A stretch of DNA of 64,000 nucleotides from Crocinitomicaceae bacterium (GTDB lineage Bacteria; Bacteroidota; Bacteroidia; Flavobacteriales_D; Crocinitomicaceae). A program made the translations under genes and the position numbers. The notes beneath the pieces were generated by a model, which worked only from the letters and a program-made list of their open reading frames with translations, was not told the DNA's origin and did no database searches. The DNA lies in NCBI GenBank assembly GCA_020635955.1, contig JACJYW010000006.1, positions 231,001 through 295,000 of the forward strand, given 5' to 3'. Positions 46,398 to 54,574 of the stretch are shown here, one piece after another. Positions within the stretch are counted from its first letter, which is position 1; each line of letters begins with the position of its first letter.

Positions 46398-48011
46398 TTA
46401 AAATTCAAACATATTTCTTTCGTTTAGAATATTTGGTCGTTTTGGTTTATACTTAACTAAACTGTATTTTATTCCGGGTAGAATTTCATGTTTTTTGAAA
46501 TGTTTATCCAGAATGTTGAATATTTTGAATTTTCTATCAGCCAAGTTCTGTTCCATTTGTTCAAGATCTGATGTATGTAATATCATCAATGGCTTAATTT
46601 CATGTGCACTGTAATGTAATCTATTAAATAAGCTATCAAATTCTTTATTAAACAAGTGAATTGTAAAAACTACCGTAAGCGAAATATCTCTCGTAATAAT
46701 TATAGGGTAAATCGTATGTTTTTTACCTAATTGAAATTTAGCATCTAAATTATGAGGATCATCAAGGAACGATTTAAGGTTTTTAACCAGTTGAGTTAGA
46801 CCATGATCTTTGAAGAATTTATCCCTGTCATCACCATAAAAATCCTTCAAACTTTTACCATATTTTGAGGCACTTGGAATATTACTTGATTTCACTTCAC
46901 CGAAAAGTATTCTTTTATTATGTCGTATATAAATATCTCCTTTTTCATTTCCCTTCTCTAACAGGTCATCAAATAATTTCGGCTCAGGATGCTTAAGAAA
47001 ATGAAATGCCCTTCTTAGTGAATCCTCTATATAACCTTCATAGAATTTGCCAATCTCTCCTTTATATTCCTTAATGATAGATTTTCTCTGTTTGGGGTCT
47101 TTAACCCCATATAAAAGAGAGTCAAACAAGAATTCCCAAATAATTAAATTGTAGCACTTGTCTAAAACAAATCTTCTATCCAAGATCACATAACTATTTT
47201 TGTCAAATTCATATAATGGACTTTTCTTTATATCCAAAGCTTCCAGTTGATTGCCAATTTTTATAGGTAATTCTCTTTTGGATAAACGTTCAATTACTGG
47301 ATTTTCTCCTTCTTGTTTTATGAATTGACTGAATTCTTCTTTTGTACTGCCTGAGAATAAGAATAGTGATCCTATTTCTGTCAAGTATGATTTCCAATCC
47401 TTCCCTACTTCACGCATTAAATACTCTTCGAAATCTTTGGAATATTTACTTTCTACGACCAAATGTTTAAACAATAAAATACCTTTATATATTGTCATAA
47501 CGGGGTCCGTATTTTGAAATAATTCATTATAAGCTAATATTCCTGCATTTAACTCTTCTAAACTAGGATTCTTAACATTTTTATGACTATACTGACTAGT
47601 AGCTTTATTCAGGCAGAGATAATATTCAATGAATTTCTGTTCCTGAAGTTCATTTGTTTGACCATTTTCAGTTTCATTTATAAGATCAGAATTGATAATC
47701 TCCATCATTCCAAAAACATTTGATGGTCTATTGAAAATCAGAACTTTGTCTTTTAAAATATTCTTTAAACGGGTTTTACCTGTACTTTCTGTTCGTAAAA
47801 GATGATTTAAAATTTCAATCTGCTTCTTTTTCGAATAGTCAAAATATATAGAATTTCTCGGCATTAAAAGCCCATTTATCAAAGCTAGTCTTGCTAACAC
47901 TTCAGTTTTTGAAATACCAGATCTTTTAAGGAAATCGATACGATCTTTGGGTTCTGGAATCCCATATAAATTTTCGTAATCTAGGACTATTCCAATATTA
48001 GGCAAATTCAT
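46398..48011 (-). CDS. PD-(D/E)xK nuclease-like protein (defence candidate)
   Basis: A 537-residue cytoplasmic protein. Its C-terminal third has the PD-(D/E)xK pattern: Asp 359 in KGDIYIRHNKR and E372-x-K374 in LFGEVKSS, with a preceding helix (EIGKFYEGYIED) supplying a possible Glu. Residues 1-330 are helical, with no recognised domain; IVLDYENL at 8-15 is only vaguely NYN-like. It is the fourth gene of the operon and overlaps the HEPN gene by 4 bp (ATGA). Predicted to cut nucleic acid; substrate unknown. Confidence 0.75.
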   Translation of the reverse strand: MNLPNIGIVLDYENLYGIPEPKDRIDFLKRSGISKTEVLARLALINGLLMPRNSIYFDYSKKKQIEILNHLLRTESTGKTRLKNILKDKVLIFNRPSNVFGMMEIINSDLINETENGQTNELQEQKFIEYYLCLNKATSQYSHKNVKNPSLEELNAGILAYNELFQNTDPVMTIYKGILLFKHLVVESKYSKDFEEYLMREVGKDWKSYLTEIGSLFLFSGSTKEEFSQFIKQEGENPVIERLSKRELPIKIGNQLEALDIKKSPLYEFDKNSYVILDRRFVLDKCYNLIIWEFLFDSLLYGVKDPKQRKSIIKEYKGEIGKFYEGYIEDSLRRAFHFLKHPEPKLFDDLLEKGNEKGDIYIRHNKRILFGEVKSSNIPSASKYGKSLKDFYGDDRDKFFKDHGLTQLVKNLKSFLDDPHNLDAKFQLGKKHTIYPIIITRDISLTVVFTIHLFNKEFDSLFNRLHYSAHEIKPLMILHTSDLEQMEQNLADRKFKIFNILDKHFKKHEILPGIKYSLVKYKPKRPNILNERNMFEF

Positions 48012-48724
48012 TTTGAACTATCGGCTATTTGTTTAATTACATAGCGCATATAAGTTTCGATTATTTCACAAAATTCAAGTAGATATATATAATTTGAAAT
48101 ATAAAATGTCCCATTTTCCTTATCTATTTGAAGGTGTTCCGATTTACTAATTAATGAATATAGATTTTGTTTATCAATAGATTTTTCTTTATCGGTGAAG
48201 AATTTTGAATTATTATGAACTATGCAGTTCCTAATTTTTCTATAATTCGAAATTTTAATCCAATAATCATTTATATCATCCAAATTAATTCCTTCAACCA
48301 ATATTAAATATTTCCTGCTCTGATCGATATAACTATTTCCTTTTAAATCGGTGACTTGAATTTTGTGTCTCTTATGTCTATGAAGCGAGTCACACAATGA
48401 TTTTAAACTTGTTTCAAGAAAAGAAAAAAGTGTTATTAGGGTTGAGTTATTAAATGTTGTTGGATGAAATTGATGAAATTCTATATGCTGTAATTCGTAG
48501 TATTCATGTAGATCAAACAAATCTTCATCATCACTTGTTTTTGATAATTCTTCGGACATTTTATCCTCAAGCTTTTTTTGAAGATCTTTTATATTGTCTT
48601 GAGTATGCACAATATAGTTTTTAAATGAGTCCAATTCTGATACAATCTTGTGCTTATGGGATTCTAGCACCATGAAAATTATTGGAGTAGCCTTGAACAT
48701 ACCTCTATCAAAATTCTGGCTCAT
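48008..48724 (-). CDS. HEPN-domain protein
   Basis: A 238-residue all-alpha protein. The C-terminal half has the HEPN signature RNCIVH at residues 165-170 (R-polar-x3-H) inside YRKIRNCIVHNN. HEPN domains of this type are often metal-independent ribonucleases in toxin-antitoxin and abortive-infection systems. The N-terminal half has a long helix rich in charged residues. It sits between the zeta-toxin-like gene (6 bp gap) and the nuclease-like gene (4 bp overlap). Confidence 0.8.
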   Translation of the reverse strand: MSQNFDRGMFKATPIIFMVLESHKHKIVSELDSFKNYIVHTQDNIKDLQKKLEDKMSEELSKTSDDEDLFDLHEYYELQHIEFHQFHPTTFNNSTLITLFSFLETSLKSLCDSLHRHKRHKIQVTDLKGNSYIDQSRKYLILVEGINLDDINDYWIKISNYRKIRNCIVHNNSKFFTDKEKSIDKQNLYSLISKSEHLQIDKENGTFYISNYIYLLEFCEIIETYMRYVIKQIADSSK

Positions 48725-48730
48725 ATTAAA

Positions 48731-49486
48731 CTACTTTTTCTGATTTGCCTTTTCATAGAAATACTTGATAAACCAGTTCGGGATATCATTATCATAATCC
48801 AACATCTCTACATGTTTACCATAGTCAATTTGAGCGACCATCTCATAAAATTTACCTGAATTATCAAAGAGATATGATCTAGTACTTATCCTTACTGCAT
48901 CATACATTAAATCAAGAGATCTATAGTATCTTTTTACAATTTTATCTTCTGGGACTGGATGACCTTTTAGTGCAACTCTAAGGTTGACACGATCTACATT
49001 AATTTCCGGGTCATCTGTTGTAAGAAAATAGAAGTAAACTCTATAACCCAACTCCTTGGCCTTTTTCATTATTTCAAGTTTAGATTCATGAGAAAAGACC
49101 GTTTCAAATGAAAAACTTCTACCCTTCGAAAGTAGTGATTCCCTAATAAAAGCAGCTAATGTTGCGGCAACATATGAATTAACTTCACCCTTAAAATATA
49201 TGTGATTCTCTCTGACATGAAAAAGTAACTCAGGATTTTCAGAATTTAAAACCTCTTTAATTCTTGTACTTGAAACAAGAAAATTTCTTAATTCTAATGT
49301 ATTACTCTTAAATCTGAATTTGTACAGTGACAATTTTCCTGTAGTTCTAAAATCTTTTTCTATCTCATCTGCATTAACAAAGACACCAAGATTAATTTCT
49401 GTTTTTAACCTAGCTGCAAGTGTTGATTTACCAGAACCATTTGGGCCGGCAAAAACTCTAAGACGTTTAGTCTTGGTATTATTCAA
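48731..49486 (-). CDS. zeta-toxin-like kinase
   Basis: A 251-residue P-loop kinase. Walker A is GPNGSGKST at 14-22, the conserved Asp lies in VFVNADEIEKDF, and the substrate-side motif is RVNLRVALKGHPVPEDKIV. These are typical of chromosomal zeta-family toxins that phosphorylate UDP-N-acetylglucosamine or related nucleotides. No epsilon antitoxin is present; the glycine-zipper gene upstream overlaps it by 8 bp and may be its regulator. Confidence 0.88.
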   Translation of the reverse strand: MNNTKTKRLRVFAGPNGSGKSTLAARLKTEINLGVFVNADEIEKDFRTTGKLSLYKFRFKSNTLELRNFLVSSTRIKEVLNSENPELLFHVRENHIYFKGEVNSYVAATLAAFIRESLLSKGRSFSFETVFSHESKLEIMKKAKELGYRVYFYFLTTDDPEINVDRVNLRVALKGHPVPEDKIVKRYYRSLDLMYDAVRISTRSYLFDNSGKFYEMVAQIDYGKHVEMLDYDNDIPNWFIKYFYEKANQKK

Positions 49487-49775
49487 TTGTGAATTTTACG
49501 GGAATATCAATCTCATTTCTTGTAAGTCTTTTCACCTCACTTCTTGTTCCATCAGGATTTGCTCTATAGATAATTCCGTTTTCTTCGTATAGATATGATA
49601 ATTGAAGCCTTTCTGCTCTTCGAGTTGCCTTAATAGAAGCACCAATCGCAGCTCCAGCAATTCCAGCTGCAATTGCACCTTTACTTTTACCTGTTAGCAA
49701 TGCACCCAATGCTGCACCTACCAATCCGGCTGCAATAGCTCCCTCAATAATTTCATGTTTTGACTCATTATCCAT
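49479..49775 (-). CDS. glycine-zipper protein with antitoxin-like tail
   Basis: A 98-residue protein from the ATG at 49775; a GTG nine codons upstream lies upstream of the promoter box. The N-terminal half is a glycine zipper (GAIAAGLVGAALGALL, then GAIAAGIAGAAIGASIK), so it may insert in or span a membrane. The tail LYEENGIIYRANPDGTRSEV is like the small proteins often found just upstream of zeta-family genes. It is the first gene of the four-gene operon. Confidence 0.75.
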   Translation of the reverse strand: MDNESKHEIIEGAIAAGLVGAALGALLTGKSKGAIAAGIAGAAIGASIKATRRAERLQLSYLYEENGIIYRANPDGTRSEVKRLTRNEIDIPVKFTIE

Positions 49776-49779
49776 ATTC

Positions 49780-49810
49780 CAAAGATACTTGAATGTTTTC
49801 ACTTACCAAA
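49780..49810 (-). promoter_or_regulatory. textbook Bacteroidota promoter of the four-gene operon
   Basis: On the minus strand: TTTG (49810-49807), 19 bases, TATCTTTG (49787-49780). This is the exact consensus TTTG-N19-TAnnTTTG. The predicted transcription start falls at about 49775-49776, on the ATG itself, so the mRNA may be leaderless. Confidence 0.75.
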
Positions 49811-49889
49811 CACCCTAACTTATCAACTTAAGATAATCAAAATGTTACAAATTGTCAAATAGATTTAACACTTAGCAATTCATCTACAA

Positions 49890-50024
49890 TTATTTTTTAG
49901 TTGATTTACTTGGCTTTAATGACGGTTTATTACCAGGTGTATTTTTATTATCTCTTCTCCTTTTATCTAGTGTACCATCCTTTTTCTTTGGTTTAGGCCC
50001 AGGTTTAATTGCTTTAATATTCAT
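49890..50024 (-). CDS. possible small basic protein (44 aa)
   Basis: An ATG at 50024 opens a 44-residue frame with many Lys/Pro/Arg residues (MNIKAIKPGPKPKKKDGTLD...) and a stop at 49890. The composition is that of small DNA- or RNA-binding proteins. A 16-bp element shared with the 45,525 gene lies 58 bases upstream. Unproven. Confidence 0.45.
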   Translation of the reverse strand: MNIKAIKPGPKPKKKDGTLDKRRRDNKNTPGNKPSLKPSKSTKK

Positions 50025-50081
50025 AATATTAAATGTGTTTGTTGTATTGAAATTTAGATGATTATAGTATTTATGTCAACA

Positions 50082-50097
50082 GTATAAATACGCAATT
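50082..50097 (-). promoter_or_regulatory. shared 16-bp element, copy 2
   Basis: GTATAAATACGCAATT is the exact reverse complement of 45464-45479. On the minus strand it precedes the 44-residue frame. An 8-bp inverted pair GTATTTAT/ATAAATAC lies in the following bases. Confidence 0.45.
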
Positions 50098-50140
50098 TTC
50101 AATTGCGAAAAGAAAACTGTCCTCCCCTTCCCTCTTACAA

Positions 50141-50150
50141 GCTATTTAAC
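50141..50150 (+). repeat. right boundary repeat GCTATTTAAC
   Basis: The third direct copy of the ten-base core found at 43856 and 46127. It marks the point where the gene content returns to ordinary Bacteroidota genes at 50,261. The intervening stretch to 50,260 has no gene. Confidence 0.5.
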
Positions 50151-50260
50151 CCGGTTTTTATTTCAATTTTCCTACAATGTTTTTTTACTTGCTTTACTCC
50201 TTACTTTATCTAATTTTAAAAGGCTAATATTGAACTTACTAGACTCAAACCAATTTAAAA

Positions 50261-50944
50261 ATGGCATACTCCAATACTGATTATACCCAAAAGGCATCAT
50301 CCTACACTCCTCCCAAAATAGTTGATTGGATCGTCAATCTTATTAATACGAATTGTACAACACTCAAATTAGATCTGGCAACCATTCAACATGAAATTGA
50401 CCGCTATAAATTCATGTTGTTAAGTGAGTCTGGATCTTCACTGTTCATGGATTTTAAGGATGAAAATCAAATGAAGATCATCTTTAGCTGTGAAAGTTTT
50501 GACTTTAAATTTGAATATGCGGCCAACGCTAAATTCCCTAATGGCAGACACATAGTGAGTGTAAATGAAAACTCGGGTGAAGCGGTGAGCAAAGCCATTC
50601 AACAATTTGCTGAACACTTTAAGAACAATGCTTTTGGTGAGCAAACGGAGAATATTATCAGCACTGATGACAATGAAATTTATGTATTGAAAGACCTTCA
50701 TTTCATACATGATGGAAAAAACACACGTCAGGCTGCAGATTTTACAGTTAATGCTGAAGGAGTTCAATGGAATGAATATGATCCCCCAGGTGTGCATTAT
50801 TTGATTGCAAGTGGTTCAGGTGGTAGCGTCACATTACAGGAATTTTCAAAAGGTAAACTGGATGATTTCGTTCTCCGTAATTTTGGTCAGGAGGTTCTGG
50901 ATGAGGCGAAGAAGAATGTTGCACATAGATTAAAATCCTTATAA
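50261..50944 (+). CDS. hypothetical protein
   Basis: A 227-residue soluble protein with mixed beta strands and helices. No signal or recognised domain. The next gene follows after 16 bp in the same direction, and both have a similar start (a helical N-terminal segment followed by beta strands), so they may be diverged relatives or partners. Role unknown. Confidence 0.7.
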   Translation: MAYSNTDYTQKASSYTPPKIVDWIVNLINTNCTTLKLDLATIQHEIDRYKFMLLSESGSSLFMDFKDENQMKIIFSCESFDFKFEYAANAKFPNGRHIVSVNENSGEAVSKAIQQFAEHFKNNAFGEQTENIISTDDNEIYVLKDLHFIHDGKNTRQAADFTVNAEGVQWNEYDPPGVHYLIASGSGGSVTLQEFSKGKLDDFVLRNFGQEVLDEAKKNVAHRLKSL

Positions 50945-50960
50945 AAACATCATACTTCTT

Positions 50961-51470
50961 ATGAAAAGCCACCAGGAAATAACCGATCGTTTAGCTCAGT
51001 ATCGTTATCATACCATTCATATTCCTGCCGCCAATGGGAAAATGCTCACAGAAGCAATTTTGAAGCACTGGGAAGAACTAAAAACTGATCTCATCAGGTA
51101 CAAAGGTTTTATCCTTAATGCAGAAATAGAACATGAATTCAAGCGCAAAGACATGCCTCATGACCCTAAGGGAGAATCTTTTGTAAAATATTTAGAATAC
51201 AACCTTTACACCTTGAAACAAGACGATTTTGATCTTAGATTCAATAATACCAGCTCTTACGGTTTTTACACCACTGCTCCAACGCTTATAAACTTTAGTT
51301 TGGATTATTACCACAGTGGGGAACATCAATTTGGCATCTATGCTACATTCTCTGAACCCGGCAATCTTTGCCGTGAACTTGAATTGCGTTCAATGGATCA
51401 CTCTGAAGCTGAATTGATATCATTGGGAAATCGATTGCTGAAGGTGCTTGAAGAAGGAGCGGCGAGTTAG
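50961..51470 (+). CDS. hypothetical protein
   Basis: A 169-residue soluble protein with an amphipathic N-terminal helix (HQEITDRLAQYRYHTIHIP) and a beta-rich centre (YTLKQDDFDLRFNNTSSYGF). Not recognised. In a two-gene operon with the gene at 50,261. Confidence 0.7.
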   Translation: MKSHQEITDRLAQYRYHTIHIPAANGKMLTEAILKHWEELKTDLIRYKGFILNAEIEHEFKRKDMPHDPKGESFVKYLEYNLYTLKQDDFDLRFNNTSSYGFYTTAPTLINFSLDYYHSGEHQFGIYATFSEPGNLCRELELRSMDHSEAELISLGNRLLKVLEEGAAS

Positions 51471-51512
51471 GTTGATATAAAGCGTTTGATCCAATCAAAT
51501 CACATCTATCAG

Positions 51513-52073
51513 CTATTCAGCAACTTCCCCATTAAATGCTGCACAACAAACTTTAAAAGCATTGACGGCATCAATATTATATTGTTTCATTGTAGTTTTT
51601 ACACAATCAAAAACTTCAGCGTATTCAGGGTAGCTTTTTTGAAGTGATTTCATTGAAGCCTGCGAGAAAAACACCATTTCTGAAAATTTATCTTTCGAAA
51701 AATATTGAAATTGTCCATTCATCTCAACCATGTCATTACCTGTTTTTAGTGCTTTCAAATGAGAGGATCCGTCCTCATAATAGCAAATCTTTCCTTCCAT
51801 TAGTAAACGAAAAGGCTGCCCTTTTCCTTCCGGAACTCTGAAAAAGGCTTCCTTATACGTAAACCCCCAAATTTCTTCACATTTTACTTTAACCGTTTCA
51901 CCATTTTGCGTAAGCTTCAACGTGTAGTTGCTTCCTGCATAGGAATTCGAAACATACTCTTCATAAACGGTTCCCTTATTGTTTTTATAATCATCAGCAG
52001 TTTTGTAGGTGATCAGTTCTTGAGAGAATCCAGTGAAGGCAATAAATACAGAGAATAACAATAAATATTTCAT
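51513..52073 (-). CDS. secreted protein, hypothetical
   Basis: About 186 residues from the ATG at 52073 (another ATG two codons upstream). Signal peptide MKYLLLFSVFIAFTGFSQ, then a beta-rich domain with several Lys/Glu strands, and two Cys near the C-terminus (VFDCVKTTMKQY, KVCCAAFNG). No T9SS tail. Family not recognised. Confidence 0.75.
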   Translation of the reverse strand: MKYLLLFSVFIAFTGFSQELITYKTADDYKNNKGTVYEEYVSNSYAGSNYTLKLTQNGETVKVKCEEIWGFTYKEAFFRVPEGKGQPFRLLMEGKICYYEDGSSHLKALKTGNDMVEMNGQFQYFSKDKFSEMVFFSQASMKSLQKSYPEYAEVFDCVKTTMKQYNIDAVNAFKVCCAAFNGEVAE

Positions 52074-52121
52074 AATCATTTTGAGTTAAATTTGACCTTA
52101 AATCTAAGAATGAATTTCAAC

Positions 52122-54455
52122 TCATTCAACAATAAATCGAATTGTTTCAGATGATTCCTCATTTTGGATCAACAAAAGATATAATCCGGGATCTAATTCA
52201 TTTTGTAGTTGAAAGCTAAGCTCTTGATCTTGTGTTACAAACGAACTAATCGATCTGCCATCAGTATTGTAAATATCTATCCTGTGCTCACCTGTATGAT
52301 TCAACATCAAATTAAAAGATCCGCTATTTGGATTGGGAAATAATTTAGCTAAACTTGATTCAACCTCAGTCAAGCCTGCATGCAATTTGAAATAAGTAGT
52401 GGCTGTATTCGTCATGATCGGTTCATTAAAATCAAAAAAAATAAAAGCTCGATTACCAATCAAACTATACGCCGGCAAATTTTCAACGGGCTTTATTCTG
52501 AACTGAAAATAACCTTTAGATCCTTGGGGATCAGACGTGCTATCTGGTAAGTAAATATCTCTAAAGTAGACACTTAGTCTGTTTTGTGAAGCCGTAACTT
52601 GAAATGGATGGCTCCCCCCTATAAATTCAACGGTTGAAATATCTAATGAACTGGCAAGAGTGTCTTCTAATCGAATATTGATAGCCGGAGCGTTGCCAGT
52701 ATTTTGAAAATGAATGGTGTAATTCAACCATTCATTGTAACCAGGTTCCACCACAGAAGGGTAAACCTCTTTCATATTAGGGTCATATGAATTAGACACT
52801 TCATAACAAAAAGTGTAAACATTGTTACTCAATTGATAATCAGTTGAATCAGGAATTAAGGTTGCCGAAACGCAAATAGAATCTCCAATTGTAGCTGTCG
52901 TATCCACTTTGATTTCCATCCAAAGCTCCCACAGATCAAATGTCAGTTGACTAAAATCCGGAATGGCATATGTGACCGAATTTCCATTCACAATGGCCGG
53001 CAATGCATTTACAGGAATGGTAATAGTATCAATTGGTCCGCTAACATTCACCTCAATAACCCCTCCTCCTCCATTTATATTACAATTCAAACCATAATAC
53101 GCAGACAGCTCACCTGCTTTCAAAGTCACTTGATGTTCAAGCGAAGGAAAAACTAATCCTTCTTTATAAATGCTTTGTATCCCTGGATCATTTAAAGGAG
53201 GGCAATCAACCAGAAAATTAATATGTTGATGAACAGTGTCTGAAGAAGAAATGGTTACTGAACTTGAAATTCCAGGATTGGAGCAATTAACGACATAAGG
53301 TTTGTTTACCGTATCAATTTCAACGTCATAGTTGCCAAAATTATTGGTAAGGATTTGAAATTTACCGCTTCCAAATGTTGTTGTTGAGATCTGAGTAATA
53401 TTTCCTGCCTTTAATTCTATGGGCACATTTACTATCCCGGTATCTTGCTGATCAAAGGTGCAATAGCTTGCAAAGTCTTGTCTAACCTCTCCTAGTACGC
53501 CATACATAGCTGGACATCCATATATATTATTCGGACTACAAATGGGAAAATTCTGAAGCCAAGGAATGCTATCCATTGCATCAATATAATTGGGAATACA
53601 ACTAATCGGGTTTCCTGCTATTCGAAAATCGTCCGGTATTTGACTTATTGTGTTAGGAAATATTGGGAAACATTGAATATTACAGGAATCAGCTACAAAG
53701 ACAATTAGACTATTTGGAAGATCAGGAATTTGAGAAATTGGATTATGAGAAATGTTCAGAACATAGCATTGAGGCGGCATAGTTGACATAACACTCACCA
53801 AATTATTTTCAAAGGAAAGACCATTTAAAGGATGATTTGAAAAATCAGGTAGATCTGTTATAAGATTATTGTTCACAAAAATGGATTGGATGTTAACCAA
53901 AGGGGGGAATTGAGTTAAATTGCATCCCTCAGCATGGTAGATATTAAGTGTATTGGGGATAAAAGATTCCAGTGGTAATAAGGGCGTAAAATCCCTTTGG
54001 AAAGTTTGTAGACCAACAGGCAATTGTGGCACACTTGACAAATTGGGGTTATCAGATACGTGTAAATGAACCAATGTAAGAGGAAGTGCTTCAATAGTCT
54101 GCAAATTATTATTGTTCAGATATATAGTTTCTATAGGTGAATTATTAGCTGGAAAAACCGCTAATGAAGTATTCATTATGGTGAGATACGCGAGACTCGT
54201 AAAATACTGCAACCCTTCAACACTAACAAGACTATCATAGGCTGGATTCCCATATATACCCGCAACAATAGACATGTTAGAGAATGTAGCCAAGGTAGAG
54301 CAAGTTGTATCCAATTGATTTCCTGACATACATTGCGGTATTACATCATTCAAATAAAGTGCAAAAACAGGATCAGGAATAGTGACATACTGAGACTTTG
54401 CTTTGTTGCTTAAGGTTAGTAAAACAAGCAAAAGAATAAAATATGAAAATTTCAT
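52122..54455 (-). CDS. T9SS-sorted leucine-rich-repeat protein
   Basis: A 777-residue exported protein. Signal peptide MKFSYFILLLVLLTLSNKAKS. Residues 90-330 contain short bacterial-type leucine-rich repeats (for example LVHLHVSDNPNLSSVPQLP, LRLxxN-like LSFENNLVSVM), then Ig-like/DUF11-like beta domains (NYTIHFQNTGNAPAINIRLE) and a T9SS type A sorting domain (LFPNPNSGSFNLMLNHTG ... GLYLLLIQNEES). It is probably attached to the surface or released, with a ligand-binding role. Confidence 0.9.
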   Translation of the reverse strand: MKFSYFILLLVLLTLSNKAKSQYVTIPDPVFALYLNDVIPQCMSGNQLDTTCSTLATFSNMSIVAGIYGNPAYDSLVSVEGLQYFTSLAYLTIMNTSLAVFPANNSPIETIYLNNNNLQTIEALPLTLVHLHVSDNPNLSSVPQLPVGLQTFQRDFTPLLPLESFIPNTLNIYHAEGCNLTQFPPLVNIQSIFVNNNLITDLPDFSNHPLNGLSFENNLVSVMSTMPPQCYVLNISHNPISQIPDLPNSLIVFVADSCNIQCFPIFPNTISQIPDDFRIAGNPISCIPNYIDAMDSIPWLQNFPICSPNNIYGCPAMYGVLGEVRQDFASYCTFDQQDTGIVNVPIELKAGNITQISTTTFGSGKFQILTNNFGNYDVEIDTVNKPYVVNCSNPGISSSVTISSSDTVHQHINFLVDCPPLNDPGIQSIYKEGLVFPSLEHQVTLKAGELSAYYGLNCNINGGGGVIEVNVSGPIDTITIPVNALPAIVNGNSVTYAIPDFSQLTFDLWELWMEIKVDTTATIGDSICVSATLIPDSTDYQLSNNVYTFCYEVSNSYDPNMKEVYPSVVEPGYNEWLNYTIHFQNTGNAPAINIRLEDTLASSLDISTVEFIGGSHPFQVTASQNRLSVYFRDIYLPDSTSDPQGSKGYFQFRIKPVENLPAYSLIGNRAFIFFDFNEPIMTNTATTYFKLHAGLTEVESSLAKLFPNPNSGSFNLMLNHTGEHRIDIYNTDGRSISSFVTQDQELSFQLQNELDPGLYLLLIQNEESSETIRFIVE

Positions 54456-54523
54456 TTGTATTGTTTTGGGTTTTATTATTAACGATTAAAAAATGTATTC
54501 GTTGCCCCAAAACAATCCCGGTA

Positions 54524-54574
54524 AAAAAAGACTAATCGTTGTAGAAGGAAAGTAAAACCGGTTCAGCCTTCAGT
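54524..54574 (+). repeat. 51-bp repeat with T9SS-tail remnant, copy 1
   Basis: 48 of 51 bases match 60618-60668. It runs from AAAAAAGACTAAT to GCCTTCAGT. One frame reads KKRLIVVEGK and a stop, like the last residues of a T9SS sorting domain. It overlaps the 3' end of the lipoprotein gene at 54,563. Confidence 0.8.

Noticed and set aside
46241..46456. Plus-strand frame of 71 residues
   Set aside because: It lies entirely in the repeat units and runs into the end of the nuclease-like gene; composition is not protein-like.
46398..48011. NYN ribonuclease domain at the N-terminus (IVLDYENL)
   Set aside because: Only the first short motif resembles NYN; the later conserved Asp motifs are not seen.
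43856..50150. True integron array
   Set aside because: Only one site has a full palindrome, with a mismatch in its right box, and no integrase is in the window; kept as a hypothesis rather than annotated as attC.
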